Assembly (NCBI GenBank): GCA_016786705.1
Contig: JAEUVV010000013.1
Location: forward strand, 186,001 to 250,000
Reading direction: 5' to 3'
From: Taibaiella sp.
GTDB taxonomy: Bacteria; Bacteroidota; Bacteroidia; Chitinophagales; Chitinophagaceae
Length of the DNA stretch: 64,000 nt
Under the pieces are notes generated by a model that was given only the letters and a program-made list of their open reading frames with translations, had not been told where the DNA came from and ran no database searches. Of this stretch, positions 1-8,676 are shown in pieces (the stretch's first letter is position 1; each line of letters opens with the position of its first letter). The position numbers were made by a program, and so were the translations under genes.

Positions 1-1148
1 TGTCTTAACTGGAAGTCTTTCCAGGTAAAGTCATTGTCTTTTGTTTCCGGCGCATTGGAGCACAATACATAGCGTAGCGTGTCCTGCATATCCGGAAAAT
101 CTTGCAGGTATTCATCGATCCAGACTGCCCAGTTACGGGAAGTGGACACTTTATCTCCTTCAATGTTCAGGAACTCATTGGCCGGGACGTTCTCCGGTAA
201 TACAAAGCCGCCATGCGCTTTCAGCATAGCCGGGAAGATGATACAGTGAAACACGATATTATCTTTCCCGATAAAGTGTACCAGTTTAGTATCTTCTTTA
301 CACCAGTATTCATCCCAGGACGTTGGCAATAATTCCTTTGTAGCGGAGATATAACCAATCGGCGCGTCAAACCATACGTACAATACTTTTCCTTCAGCCC
401 CTTCAACCGGCACCGGTACGCCCCAGTTGCTGTCCCGCGTCATCGCGCGCGGCTGCAAACCATTATCCAGCCAGCTTTTGCACTGCCCGTAGACATTCGG
501 CTTCCATTCGTCTTTTTTACCTTCAACGATCCATTCTTTCAGGAAATCTTCGTAATGGTTCAATGGAAAATACCAGTGTTTGGTCGCCTTTTTTACCGGC
601 TTAGCATTACTTAAGGCAGAACGCGGGTTGATCAGCTGATCGGGTGATAAAGTACTTCCACACTTTTCACATTGATCGCCGTAAGCATTTTCATTACTAC
701 AAATAGGGCAAGTACCTACGATATAACGGTCGGCTAAGAAAGTTTGCTTCTCTTCATCATAATACTGCTCGCTCTCCCGCTCTTCAAACAATCCTTCATC
801 ATATAATTTCTTAAAGAAAGCCTGTGAGGTCTGGCGATGCGTATCTGTAGTAGTACGGGAGAAGATATCAAAAGAGATACCCATTCCGGCAAAGCTATCG
901 CCAATAATTTTATGGTATTTATCGACCACATCCTGTGGCGTAACGCCTTCTTTCATGGCACGGATCGCGATCGGCACGCCGTGCTCATCCGTTCCGCAAA
1001 TAAATTTCACATCACGCTTTTGCGCACGCTGGTAGCGTACATATATGTCAGAGGGTAAATAGGCGCCTGCCAGGTGGCCGATATGCACCGGGCCATTAGC
1101 ATAAGGCAAGGCAGCCGTCACCAGAATTCTGTTAAAATTTTTCTCCAT
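1..1148 (-). CDS. metG: Methionyl-tRNA synthetase, C-terminal part cut by window edge
   Basis: Class I aminoacyl-tRNA synthetase that charges tRNA-Met with methionine in the cytoplasm. The first 382 codons are inside the window; the rest runs off the left edge. Visible: the HIGH motif at residues 22-25 after a Rossmann start ([16 protein letters not shown]), a zinc knuckle near residues 145-161 (CPIC ... CEKC), and the second signature written as GDKVSTSRN near residue 332, where many enzymes have KMSKS. The ATG at 1148 is chosen because a perfect TACCTTTG promoter box ends four bases upstream. The anticodon-binding domain and any tRNA-binding extension cannot be judged. Identity is very secure from motifs and overall sequence. 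Confidence 0.96.
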   Translation of the reverse strand, partial: MEKNFNRILVTAALPYANGPVHIGHLAGAYLPSDIYVRYQRAQKRDVKFICGTDEHGVPIAIRAMKEGVTPQDVVDKYHKIIGDSFAGMGISFDIFSRTTTDTHRQTSQAFFKKLYDEGLFEERESEQYYDEEKQTFLADRYIVGTCPICSNENAYGDQCEKCGSTLSPDQLINPRSALSNAKPVKKATKHWYFPLNHYEDFLKEWIVEGKKDEWKPNVYGQCKSWLDNGLQPRAMTRDSNWGVPVPVEGAEGKVLYVWFDAPIGYISATKELLPTSWDEYWCKEDTKLVHFIGKDNIVFHCIIFPAMLKAHGGFVLPENVPANEFLNIEGDKVSTSRNWAVWIDEYLQDFPDMQDTLRYVLCSNAPETKDNDFTWKDFQLR

Positions 1149-1152
1149 GTGG

Positions 1153-1160
1153 CAAAGGTA
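1153..1160 (-). promoter_or_regulatory. Bacteroidota -7 box of metG (possible leaderless start)
   Basis: TACCTTTG on the minus strand, a perfect TAnnTTTG match, ends four bases before the metG ATG. No clear -33 TTG is visible. The spacing predicts transcription starting at or next to the ATG. Confidence 0.6.
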
Positions 1161-1315
1161 AAGTTTATATTAATTGAGTAAAAATTTCATTAAGCTTTCT
1201 GTCCCTGAGCTTTCTATTTTTATAATAATGATACTGAAAAAAGGTTCCCGGCAATCCAATAAATCTGCTCAAAATCTCCCGGTAAAAAAGTAGCCGCTTT
1301 AAAGTAGTCAAGTTG

Positions 1316-1323
1316 TAAATTTG
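1316..1323 (+). promoter_or_regulatory. -7 box upstream of thiN
   Basis: TAAATTTG matches the TAnnTTTG consensus and lies 59 bases before the preferred ATG at 1383. It overlaps a possible GTG start at 1323, which argues against the longer reading. No convincing -33 element. Confidence 0.5.
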
Positions 1324-1382
1324 TGCAATCATTAACGGGCAGATCGCTAAAAAACAGGTATTTTGCACGCTTATTTCCATTC

Positions 1383-2048
1383 ATGTCATCACATCATTTC
1401 GTAAGAGAAAATCAAGAGCCGGCTTTGATCATCGCTAATGGCGAAGCCTGCAGTATGGACCTGTTGCAGCAGCTGCTGGAGTGGGTCCCGCTGGTCGTGG
1501 TACTGGATACCGCGATGAGCCGGGTTATGGAGCTGGGTATTAAAGTAGACGTGCTCCTGGGTGATTTTGACCGGGATTTTGACCCGGAATATTACCGCAG
1601 CCTGCAATACCCTTTGGAAATCGTCCATACCCCCGACCAGGTGCACACAGATTTAGATAAAGCATATCTATACCTTATCGAAAGGGGGATCAAAGCGGCT
1701 AATGTGGTTTGGGGAACGGGACGCCGGGCGGACCACAGCATTACGAATATGACCAACCTGGTGCGCTACCGGGAACAATTAAAAATTGTTTTATATGACG
1801 ATTATTCCAAGATCTTCCTGCTGCCCCGCCAATTTGAAAAATGGTACCCTAAAGGGTATAAACTGTCACTGATCCCGGTAGGCACAGTGCACCATATAAC
1901 TACCCGGAACCTGGCCTACCCTTTAACCGACGAATCCTTAACGATTGGCTACCGCAGTGGCTCTTCGAACCATGTCAGCGAAGATGGCTTTGTACAGATC
2001 AGCTACAAGGAAGGTGATTTATTAATGATGGAATGTAAAGACAATTAA
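1383..2048 (+). CDS. thiN: Thiamine pyrophosphokinase
   Basis: Transfers pyrophosphate from ATP to thiamine, giving the cofactor thiamine diphosphate. The 221-residue protein has the expected two-lobed layout: an N-terminal catalytic half with the acidic motif DVLLGDFDRD and the second signature RADHSITNMTN, which corresponds to the family's G-x-x-x-DH segment, then a beta-rich thiamine-binding C-terminal half. An in-frame GTG at 1323 would add 20 residues but falls inside the promoter box, so the ATG at 1383 (MSSHHF) is preferred. The next gene, an ABC exporter, begins 15 bases downstream, so the two are probably co-transcribed. No other thiamine genes are nearby. Confidence 0.9.
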   Translation: MSSHHFVRENQEPALIIANGEACSMDLLQQLLEWVPLVVVLDTAMSRVMELGIKVDVLLGDFDRDFDPEYYRSLQYPLEIVHTPDQVHTDLDKAYLYLIERGIKAANVVWGTGRRADHSITNMTNLVRYREQLKIVLYDDYSKIFLLPRQFEKWYPKGYKLSLIPVGTVHHITTRNLAYPLTDESLTIGYRSGSSNHVSEDGFVQISYKEGDLLMMECKDN

Positions 2049-2063
2049 AAACAAATTATTAAG

Positions 2064-3824
2064 ATGAAGCTATTGTACCAATACCTGAGTAAATACAAAT
2101 TACTCATATTTATCGCCCTGATCCTGGCGGCTATTAACCAGGTCTTTTCTTTGCTCAGCCCTTCCATACTGGGTAAAATGATCATTGACCCTTATGCCAA
2201 TAAAGCAGCGGAGTTCCGGAGTGCAGGTGACGCAGAAGGCTTTTATAAAGGCGTCATTATCGGTCTGCTCCTTATTATTGGCACGGCCATGGTATCCCGG
2301 ATCGCCAAGGCCTTACAGGACTATGTCGTGAACGTGATCATCCAGAAATTCGGCGCGGCCTTATATACCGATGGCTTGAAGCACTCCCTGCAATTACCTT
2401 TCCAGGAATTCGAGGACCAGCGCAGCGGCGAAACCCTTTCTGTGCTGATCAAAGCCCGGGCCGATTGTGAGAAACTGATTTCCAGCTTCATCAACGTATT
2501 ATTTGCGACCATTGTCGGTATTGTGTTCGTGACTGTTGTTGCCTTCCGGCTGCACCCGAGCCTGCCGCTGATCTACCTTGTAGGCGCAGTTATCCTCTCG
2601 CTGCTCATCAGTTTCCTGTCAAAAAGAATTAAGGTCATCCAAAAAAATATTGTTAAAGAAACCACTTCCCTGGCCGGCAGTACAACGGAATCGCTGCGTA
2701 ATATAGAGCTGGTAAAAAGCCTGGGCTTAACCGAACAGGAAATAGAGCGCCTGAATAACAATACAATCAAGATACTGAACCTGGAACTGAAAAAAGTAAA
2801 GAGCATCCGCTCGATCAGTTTTGTACAAGGTACTTTTGTCAACTTTTTACAGCAATGTATCATGTTCGCGCTCCTGTACTTCCTGTTCAAGGATACCTTA
2901 ACCCTTGGTGAGCTGATGATGATGCAGTTTTACAGCTTCTTTATCTTCGGCCCGCTGCAGGAACTGGGCAACATCATCCTGAATTACCGGGAAGCTGAAG
3001 CTTCACTGAACAACCTGCAAACTTTACTGAACAAGCCCATTGAACAGGAGCCGGCCAACCCGATCCGTATTGATGATATCCGTAAACTGGAATTCAGGAA
3101 TGTAAGCTTCCAGCACAAAAGCGGTACCCGCCCGGCTTTAGACGGGGTAAACTTTACCGCGCATATCGGCGAAACATATGCTTTCGTAGGGCCTTCAGGC
3201 TCCGGTAAAACCACCATGGTGAAACTCTTACTGGGTTTATACAAACCGAGTACCGGAGATATCATTTACAACAATACGGTTGAAAGTGAAGTATCAATTG
3301 ACAGCATCCGCCGCCAGTTAGGTATCGTAACCCAGGATACGCAATTGTTCTCCGGCACGATCCGGGAAAACCTGCGCTTTGTAAAGCCAGGCGCTACCGA
3401 TGAAGAGATCATGAACGCGGTACAGCAGGCCTCGGGCATGAGCATCCTTAACCGCAGCGAAAATGGACTGGATACGATTATCGGTGAAGGTGGTTTAAAA
3501 CTTTCAGGCGGGGAAAGACAAAGGCTTTCTATCGCGCGGGCACTCCTGCGCCAGCCTAAGTTACTGATCTTTGATGAGGCGACCAGCGCCCTGGATTCTA
3601 TTACCGAAAAAGATATTTCCGCGACCATGGAAAAGATCAGCAGCGATGGCAAGCAGATCTCTATCCTTATCGCGCACCGTCTATCTACCGTAATGCACGC
3701 TGACCGTATTTTCGTATTAGAAAAAGGAAAGATTATAGAAGAAGGCACCCATAATGAATTAGTGTTGAGCAAAGGCCTGTACTATGCGATGTGGCGGCAA
3801 CAGGTAGGCGCAAGCGCAGAGTAG
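2064..3824 (+). CDS. ABC exporter, fused permease and ATPase (MsbA/multidrug type)
   Basis: Half-size ABC exporter of 586 residues, expected to work as a homodimer in the inner membrane and export a lipid or hydrophobic compound. An N-terminal domain of about 320 residues has six hydrophobic segments. The nucleotide-binding domain carries Walker A GPSGSGKT (about 376), signature LSGGERQR (about 480), Walker B LLIFDEATSALD (about 500) and the H-loop AHRLST (about 537). It follows thiN by 15 bases. The substrate cannot be read from sequence; MsbA-like lipid flipping and drug export are both possible. It is a complete gene with all ATPase motifs intact. Confidence 0.93.
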   Translation: MKLLYQYLSKYKLLIFIALILAAINQVFSLLSPSILGKMIIDPYANKAAEFRSAGDAEGFYKGVIIGLLLIIGTAMVSRIAKALQDYVVNVIIQKFGAALYTDGLKHSLQLPFQEFEDQRSGETLSVLIKARADCEKLISSFINVLFATIVGIVFVTVVAFRLHPSLPLIYLVGAVILSLLISFLSKRIKVIQKNIVKETTSLAGSTTESLRNIELVKSLGLTEQEIERLNNNTIKILNLELKKVKSIRSISFVQGTFVNFLQQCIMFALLYFLFKDTLTLGELMMMQFYSFFIFGPLQELGNIILNYREAEASLNNLQTLLNKPIEQEPANPIRIDDIRKLEFRNVSFQHKSGTRPALDGVNFTAHIGETYAFVGPSGSGKTTMVKLLLGLYKPSTGDIIYNNTVESEVSIDSIRRQLGIVTQDTQLFSGTIRENLRFVKPGATDEEIMNAVQQASGMSILNRSENGLDTIIGEGGLKLSGGERQRLSIARALLRQPKLLIFDEATSALDSITEKDISATMEKISSDGKQISILIAHRLSTVMHADRIFVLEKGKIIEEGTHNELVLSKGLYYAMWRQQVGASAE

Positions 3825-3860
3825 GCAGGATGCGAGCATCAATAACAATATTTGATTTTG

Positions 3861-3868
3861 TAGTTTTG
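3861..3868 (+). promoter_or_regulatory. -7 box of uvrA
   Basis: TAGTTTTG matches TAnnTTTG and ends seven bases before the uvrA ATG, predicting a very short or absent leader. No -33 TTG at the usual spacing. Confidence 0.45.
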
Positions 3869-3875
3869 TAAAGAT

Positions 3876-6683
3876 ATGGCAAAGACAAAAGCGGCAGCAA
3901 AAAGTACTCCGGCAGCACAGGAAGAGATCCTTATAAAAGGTGCCCGGATGCATAATCTGAAAAATGTTACGGTAGGTATTCCCCGGAATAAGCTGGTGGT
4001 CGTAACCGGCGTATCCGGTAGCGGAAAATCCAGCTTAACCATGGATACCTTGTTTGCCGAAGGCCAGCGCCGGTATGCCGAAAGCCTGAGTTCCTATGCC
4101 CGCCAGTTCCTGATGCGCATGGACAAACCGGATGTGGACAATATCCAGGGTATCTGCCCGGCTATTGCCATTGAGCAAAAGGTAACCACAAGAACGCCCA
4201 GGTCTACGGTAGGCTCAATGACCGAATTGCAGGATTACCTGCGTTTACTATTTGCCCGCATTGGCCGCACTTATTCTCCCGTTTCAGGTAAAGAAGTTAA
4301 AAAAGACGAGGTAAGTGATGTCATTGATTATATCAACACCCTGCCTGAAAAAACAAGGATACAAGTGATCGTTCCTTTTCTTACTTCAGGCGATCGTTCG
4401 GTAAAAGCAGAGCTGGAATTGCTGCTGCAAAAAGGCTTTACAAGAATATTAGCCAGTACAAAAGAAGAAAATACCGCGCTGCGGATCGAAGAGCTGATCG
4501 AATCGGAAGAAGATATAGTTATTCCTAAAAAAACAAGCTGGTATATCCTGATCGACCGATTTGCGGTCAAAAAATTTGAAGAAGAAGACCTGCACCGTAT
4601 CGCGGACAGTGTTCAAACCGCTTTTTACGAAGGCCACGGCGTTTGTCTTTTAGCGGTAGATGAAAGTATCAAATCCTTCAGCAATAAATTTGAAGCGGAT
4701 GGGATGCCTTTCGAAGTACCGACGCCCAACTTCTTTTCCTATAATAACCCCTATGGGGCCTGCCCGAAATGCGAAGGTTTCGGACAGATACTGGGTATCA
4801 GCAGCACATTGGTATTGCCCAACAGGAACCTGAGTGTCTATGAAGACGCTGTAGCGCCCTGGAAAGGAGAAAAGATGAGCGAATGGAAAGACGCGTTTAT
4901 CCGTGCAGAAGTAAAAAATGGCTTCCCGATCCATAAAGCGATCAAAGACCTGACGGAAGGGCAACTCGATACTTTACAAAAGTGGATCGATGAATTTTTT
5001 GAAATGGTAGAAGATAATCTCTACAAAGTACAGTACCGGGTATTACAGGCACGCTACAGGGGCCGTACTGTTTGCCCTACCTGCAAAGGCACCCGCCTGC
5101 GCCCTGACGCTTTGTATGTAAAAGTAAATAAGACCGACATCGCGCAGCTTTCCGCCATGCCGATCGTTAACCTGCAGGAGTGGTTCAAAAAACTCAAACT
5201 GAGTACCTATGAACAGGAAGTAGCCAAACGTATCCTGATCGAGATTCACCAGCGCCTGGATACCCTGATGGACGTAGGCCTGAGTTACCTGACCCTTTAC
5301 CGGGCTGCCAATACCTTATCGGGCGGGGAAAGCCAGCGGATACAGCTGACTAAATTCCTGGGCAGCAACCTTACCGACAGCCTGTACATCCTGGATGAGC
5401 CCAGTATAGGCCTGCACCCGCGCGACACGGCGAGACTGATCAGTGTATTAAAAAATCTGCGTAACCTCAACAATACCGTTGTCGTAGTAGAGCATGATGA
5501 CATGATGATGGAGGAAGCCGATCATATCATCGACATGGGGCCTTTAGCTTCACACCTGGGCGGTGAAGTCATCGCCGAAGGGGATTATAAAAGTATCCTC
5601 AAGAACCCAAAAAGCCTTACGGGACAATACCTTTCCGGCGAGCTGAAAGTCGATGACTTCTTAAAAAAAGAGCAGAGAAAAATAAAAGCGCCGAAACAGT
5701 TCGTTACTTTAAAAGGCTGCCGCGAAAACAATCTTAAAAATATAGACGTCAGCTTCCCTTTAGGTGTGCTGACGGTAGTTACCGGGGTTTCCGGCTCAGG
5801 CAAAACCACTTTGGTCAAGCAAACGCTCTACCCTGCCCTGCAAAAACACTTTGAAGGCAGTACTACCTTAAGCATTGGGCAGCATGACAGCCTGGAAGGC
5901 GACCTGAAAGCGATCAAACAAGTGGAGATGGTGGACCAGAACCCTATCGGTAAATCCTCCAGAAGTAACCCGGTAACGTATATCAAAGCTTATGATGATA
6001 TCCGGAACCTGTTTGCCAAACAACCGGCATCTAAGCTTAACGGTTTTGAAGCCAAGCACTTCTCCTTTAACGTAGACGGCGGCCGTTGTGATACCTGTAA
6101 AGGGGATGGCGAAGTGATTGTAGAAATGCAGTTCCTGGCCGATGTGCACCTGGTATGCGAGAGCTGTAAAGGAAAAAGATTCAAAGATGAGATACTGGAT
6201 GTACAGTATAAGGGCAAAAATATAGCCGATGTGCTGGATATGGGTGTGGATGTAGCTATTGAGTTTTTTGAAGAAGAAAAAAAGATCAAAGATGCGCTGC
6301 AGCCTTTGTCAGACGTAGGGCTGGGCTATGTAAAACTGGGACAATCCAGCAATACGCTTTCCGGTGGTGAAGCACAAAGGGTAAAACTGGCCTCTTTCCT
6401 GGGCAGGGGAACCGGCAAAGAAAAGATACTTTTCATTTTTGACGAACCCACAACAGGTTTGCACTTCCATGATATCAGCAAACTGCTGAAATCTTTTTAC
6501 GCCCTGATCGACCAGGGCCATTCTGTGCTGGTGATCGAGCATAATACGGAAGTGATCCGGCATGCGGACTGGCTGGTTGATATCGGGCCGGAAGGGGGCG
6601 CCGGCGGCGGGGAATTATTATACTCCGGGGCGCCCGAAGGTTTGAAAAAAGTCAAAACAAGCTATACGGCCCAATATATTTAA
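3876..6683 (+). CDS. uvrA: Excinuclease ABC subunit A
   Basis: Damage-recognition ATPase of nucleotide excision repair; it loads UvrB on lesions. The 935 residues have the normal UvrA plan: first ATPase with Walker A GVSGSGKSS near 44, zinc-binding pairs CPKC (about 294) and CPTC (about 400), first signature LSGGESQR (about 480), second Walker A GVSGSGKTT (about 636), second zinc module with CDTC and CESC (about 738 and 760), second signature LSGGEAQR (about 827). The paired ATPases with zinc modules are diagnostic. It is followed by a strong hairpin. UvrB and UvrC are not in the window. Single-gene transcription unit by context. Confidence 0.97.
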   Translation: MAKTKAAAKSTPAAQEEILIKGARMHNLKNVTVGIPRNKLVVVTGVSGSGKSSLTMDTLFAEGQRRYAESLSSYARQFLMRMDKPDVDNIQGICPAIAIEQKVTTRTPRSTVGSMTELQDYLRLLFARIGRTYSPVSGKEVKKDEVSDVIDYINTLPEKTRIQVIVPFLTSGDRSVKAELELLLQKGFTRILASTKEENTALRIEELIESEEDIVIPKKTSWYILIDRFAVKKFEEEDLHRIADSVQTAFYEGHGVCLLAVDESIKSFSNKFEADGMPFEVPTPNFFSYNNPYGACPKCEGFGQILGISSTLVLPNRNLSVYEDAVAPWKGEKMSEWKDAFIRAEVKNGFPIHKAIKDLTEGQLDTLQKWIDEFFEMVEDNLYKVQYRVLQARYRGRTVCPTCKGTRLRPDALYVKVNKTDIAQLSAMPIVNLQEWFKKLKLSTYEQEVAKRILIEIHQRLDTLMDVGLSYLTLYRAANTLSGGESQRIQLTKFLGSNLTDSLYILDEPSIGLHPRDTARLISVLKNLRNLNNTVVVVEHDDMMMEEADHIIDMGPLASHLGGEVIAEGDYKSILKNPKSLTGQYLSGELKVDDFLKKEQRKIKAPKQFVTLKGCRENNLKNIDVSFPLGVLTVVTGVSGSGKTTLVKQTLYPALQKHFEGSTTLSIGQHDSLEGDLKAIKQVEMVDQNPIGKSSRSNPVTYIKAYDDIRNLFAKQPASKLNGFEAKHFSFNVDGGRCDTCKGDGEVIVEMQFLADVHLVCESCKGKRFKDEILDVQYKGKNIADVLDMGVDVAIEFFEEEKKIKDALQPLSDVGLGYVKLGQSSNTLSGGEAQRVKLASFLGRGTGKEKILFIFDEPTTGLHFHDISKLLKSFYALIDQGHSVLVIEHNTEVIRHADWLVDIGPEGGAGGGELLYSGAPEGLKKVKTSYTAQYI

Positions 6684-6706
6684 TGATTCAACAATGAATC
6701 TATACA

Positions 6707-6765
6707 GAGGCTCCCTTCCTGCTACATTTCGACAAGCTAAATGTAACACAGGAAGGGAGTCTTTT
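6707..6765 (+). terminator. Rho-independent terminator after uvrA
   Basis: A long imperfect hairpin pairs GAGGCTCCCTTCCTG with CAGGAAGGGAGTC, plus an inner ACATTT/AAATGT stem, and is followed by CTTTTA. The loop (TTCGACAAGCT) resembles the interspersed repeat noted elsewhere in the window. Confidence 0.75.
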
Positions 6766-6796
6766 ATGCCATATTGAGCCTGTCGAAGCATGTCCT
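6766..6796. repeat. Fragment of interspersed GAGCCTGTCGAAGCATG repeat
   Basis: The stretch ATTGAGCCTGTCGAAGCATG resembles the short palindromic intergenic phrase CCTTCGACAGGCTCAGG that I know from many Bacteroidota genomes. Related pieces lie near 8609 and 37074. Confidence 0.4.
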
Positions 6797-6797
6797 G

Positions 6798-7253
6798 TCA
6801 AGATGCGTCGGAGGCTTCCTCTTCATGAGCCGACCAATGCGATTTATGGCCAAAACCTTTTGAATTATCCGTGAATTTTACATGCTCCAGGTAGACCGTC
6901 CACATATCACCGGGTACGGCAACAGCCATCGGGTAATGCGCATGGTATTTCATAGAGGCAGCCACATCAAAAATAGAGTTGCGCTTAACCAAACCCTGGA
7001 ATTGTATCCCTTTCACCAGTATTTTATCTAAATTATCTTCCAGTATAGTACCGGCGGCGGCGCCATTGACTTCCAGCAATTGCGCATGCTTTGTATTCAT
7101 CTGTGATTTAAAGTACAGGCAGTGCTGCACCTCATCAAAAACATAAAAGCAGGTAAAGCAATAAGGCTGGTGGTCCACGTCTACACCGCAGATATTGGCA
7201 CAGGTCTGGCCTTTCAGGAAATTGACGATATCAACAGGAATGTGCTTGGGCAT
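6798..7253 (-). CDS. Pyridoxamine 5'-phosphate oxidase-like FMN-binding protein (YhbP-like)
   Basis: A 151-residue protein of the split-barrel flavin-binding superfamily. The opening MPKHIPVDIVNFLKGQTCA and the closing pattern VKFTDNSKGFGHKSHW resemble the YhbP/UPF0306 branch, whose members are thought to bind FMN and whose substrates are unknown. The annotation starts at the ATG at 7253; an upstream in-frame ATG would add 21 residues (MLKFTTLFG...) that do not look like part of the domain. The C-terminal tail HEEEASDAS is acidic and probably disordered. It is divergent from queD, with which it shares a spacer of about 165 bases. Family placement is fairly firm, molecular role unknown. Confidence 0.75.
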   Translation of the reverse strand: MPKHIPVDIVNFLKGQTCANICGVDVDHQPYCFTCFYVFDEVQHCLYFKSQMNTKHAQLLEVNGAAAGTILEDNLDKILVKGIQFQGLVKRNSIFDVAASMKYHAHYPMAVAVPGDMWTVYLEHVKFTDNSKGFGHKSHWSAHEEEASDAS

Positions 7254-7419
7254 ATGGATAAAAGATAAATTATGGCTTGTAAAATTGAATCCAAACAGTG
7301 TAGTAAATTTAAGCAATCTATTTTGCTTTTGCTCTCGGCCAAAGGATGTTTTTTCTTTATATCATAAAAAAGAGCGAAATTTGCAGGCTTGCAGCCGCAA
7401 GTTTAATGTCTCTTCAGTA

Positions 7420-7848
7420 ATGTTACAATTAACGAAAATATTTCCTTTCGAAACGGCCCATGCCGTACACGGTTATGATGGTCCCTGTAAAAACATCCAC
7501 GGTCATTCTTATGAACTCCATGTAACGGTAGCCGCTACAGGCCCTGCTGATGATTTTATAGCCCCACCGGGTTTCTTAATTGATTTTAAAGACATCAAAC
7601 GTATTGTAAAAGCAGAGATCGTAGACTATTTTGACCATAAATTAGTGCTTTCAAAAGCTTACCTGCAGGCGCATCCCGAGATCAGGGAGCATGAGAACCT
7701 GATCGTATGGGAATATGAGCCCAGCGCGGAAAACATACTGTTGTATACCCGCCAGCAATTAAAAAAGATACTCCCGGAACATATCCAGGTCCGCTCTATG
7801 AGGTTGTATGAAACACGTACTTCTTACGCGGAATGGATTGAAGATTAA
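7420..7848 (+). CDS. queD: 6-carboxytetrahydropterin synthase / 6-pyruvoyl-tetrahydropterin synthase
   Basis: Converts 7,8-dihydroneopterin triphosphate into a carboxy- or pyruvoyl-tetrahydropterin; in bacteria this is usually the second step toward queuosine. The 142 residues hold the zinc histidines and catalytic cysteine (HAVHGYDGPCKNIHGHSY), the FDHKLVL segment with the catalytic Asp-His, PSAENILLY, and the terminal pterin-anchoring Glu in YETRTSYAEW. The open frame extends upstream but no family sequence lies there, so the ATG at 7420 is used. queC, queE and queF are not adjacent, so QueD is preferred over biopterin synthase on general grounds only. Confidence 0.88.
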   Translation: MLQLTKIFPFETAHAVHGYDGPCKNIHGHSYELHVTVAATGPADDFIAPPGFLIDFKDIKRIVKAEIVDYFDHKLVLSKAYLQAHPEIREHENLIVWEYEPSAENILLYTRQQLKKILPEHIQVRSMRLYETRTSYAEWIED

Positions 7849-7854
7849 TTTAGA

Positions 7855-7887
7855 AAACCTATAAGGTTTCCAAAACCTTATAGGTTT
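7855..7887. terminator. Perfect palindromic hairpin between queD and ccmB
   Basis: A 15-bp perfect inverted repeat (AAACCTATAAGGTTT, 3-base loop CCA, AAACCTTATAGGTTT). It lies between two convergent genes and probably ends both transcripts. Each arm is itself nearly palindromic, so it may be a copy of a repeated palindromic element rather than an ordinary terminator. Confidence 0.65.
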
Positions 7888-7895
7888 AACGCATT

Positions 7896-8546
7896 TTACT
7901 CTTTCCATAAGAACGGGAACAGTACCATAGCGATGCCGATGATGAGCCCGCACATGGTTAGCATCACGACCAGTAACATGCCAATACCTTCCTGGACTAC
8001 ACTCGATAAAGCCGCATTGGCCAGGCGGCTCAGCATCATCAGGATCACGATCGCGATAGGAAAACCCATAACGGCCATCATCGCGGCATTTTGTTTGGCC
8101 TGCGCAGCAATCGCCGAAAGAAAGGTGAACAATAAGGAAAGGCAGGCAGCCCCCAGGCATACCACCAGAATAAACAAACCCGGCTTCAGTAATTTATAAC
8201 CCAAAAGCAAATTAAACAGCCCCAGGTTGATAAAAGAAATGACCAGCATTAAAATAACGCTGTAGATCATCTTAGCGATCAGGTATTTTTTAGGGCCTAC
8301 CAAAGTATAGTAATACCGGTTGCGCCCCGAAGTTTCCTGCAGGAAGCTTTTAGCCACCGTATTCACCGTTACAAATAATTGGGCGATCCAGAACAGCGCG
8401 TTCCAGACCATGGTCTCGGGCTGGGCCGCCATCATATAGATCACGAATACCGTACAACTCACATAAAGCAGGACGCTGAAGAAAGTATGCTTCTGGCGCC
8501 ACTCTATTAAAATATCTTTTTTGATCAGGGATAAAACAGCCTGCAT
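7896..8546 (-). CDS. ccmB: Heme exporter protein B-like ABC permease (CcmB)
   Basis: Membrane subunit of the CcmAB transporter for cytochrome c maturation. The 216-residue protein starts with the typical cytoplasmic lead IKKDILIEWRQK followed by six hydrophobic segments; the ETSGRNRYYYTL loop after the second segment is characteristic of CcmB. No ccmA, ccmC or ccmE is adjacent, which is common in Bacteroidota where these genes are scattered. The gene stands alone, between the queD hairpin and rseP. Assignment rests on length, topology and the N-terminal motif; a generic ABC-2 type permease is the alternative. Confidence 0.8.
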   Translation of the reverse strand: MQAVLSLIKKDILIEWRQKHTFFSVLLYVSCTVFVIYMMAAQPETMVWNALFWIAQLFVTVNTVAKSFLQETSGRNRYYYTLVGPKKYLIAKMIYSVILMLVISFINLGLFNLLLGYKLLKPGLFILVVCLGAACLSLLFTFLSAIAAQAKQNAAMMAVMGFPIAIVILMMLSRLANAALSSVVQEGIGMLLVVMLTMCGLIIGIAMVLFPFLWKE

Positions 8547-8604
8547 GATTGCGGTATGGTTAGATATTCGTTTGCTGCGAAAGTTAGTGCTATATTTTGA
8601 ATAA

Positions 8605-8640
8605 AGTCAGCCTTCGGCGAGCTCAGGGTGATAGAACAAG
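8605..8640. repeat. Interspersed repeat fragment (CCTTCGGCGAGCTCAGGGTGA)
   Basis: The stretch AGCCTTCGGCGAGCTCAGGG resembles the intergenic phrase CCCTTCGACAAGCTCAGGGT that recurs in many Bacteroidota. It sits in the spacer between ccmB and rseP. No gene is visible in this spacer. Confidence 0.4.
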
Positions 8641-8676
8641 CTCCATTAAGCCTAAGCTCATTAGATAGTTATTTTA

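Noticed and set aside
131-160. KVSTS in place of KMSKS in MetRS as a sign of inactivation
   Set aside because: HIGH and zinc motifs are intact, and related Bacteroidota enzymes, as far as I remember, share this variant; not likely a defect.
1323-1382. N-terminal extension of the thiamine pyrophosphokinase from a GTG at 1323
   Set aside because: The GTG is the last base of the TAAATTTG promoter box, so it would not be in the transcript; the extension has no family resemblance.
7195-7419. Upstream extension of queD
   Set aside because: The frame runs antisense into the FMN-binding protein gene and has no resemblance to the family; the ATG at 7420 gives the normal length.
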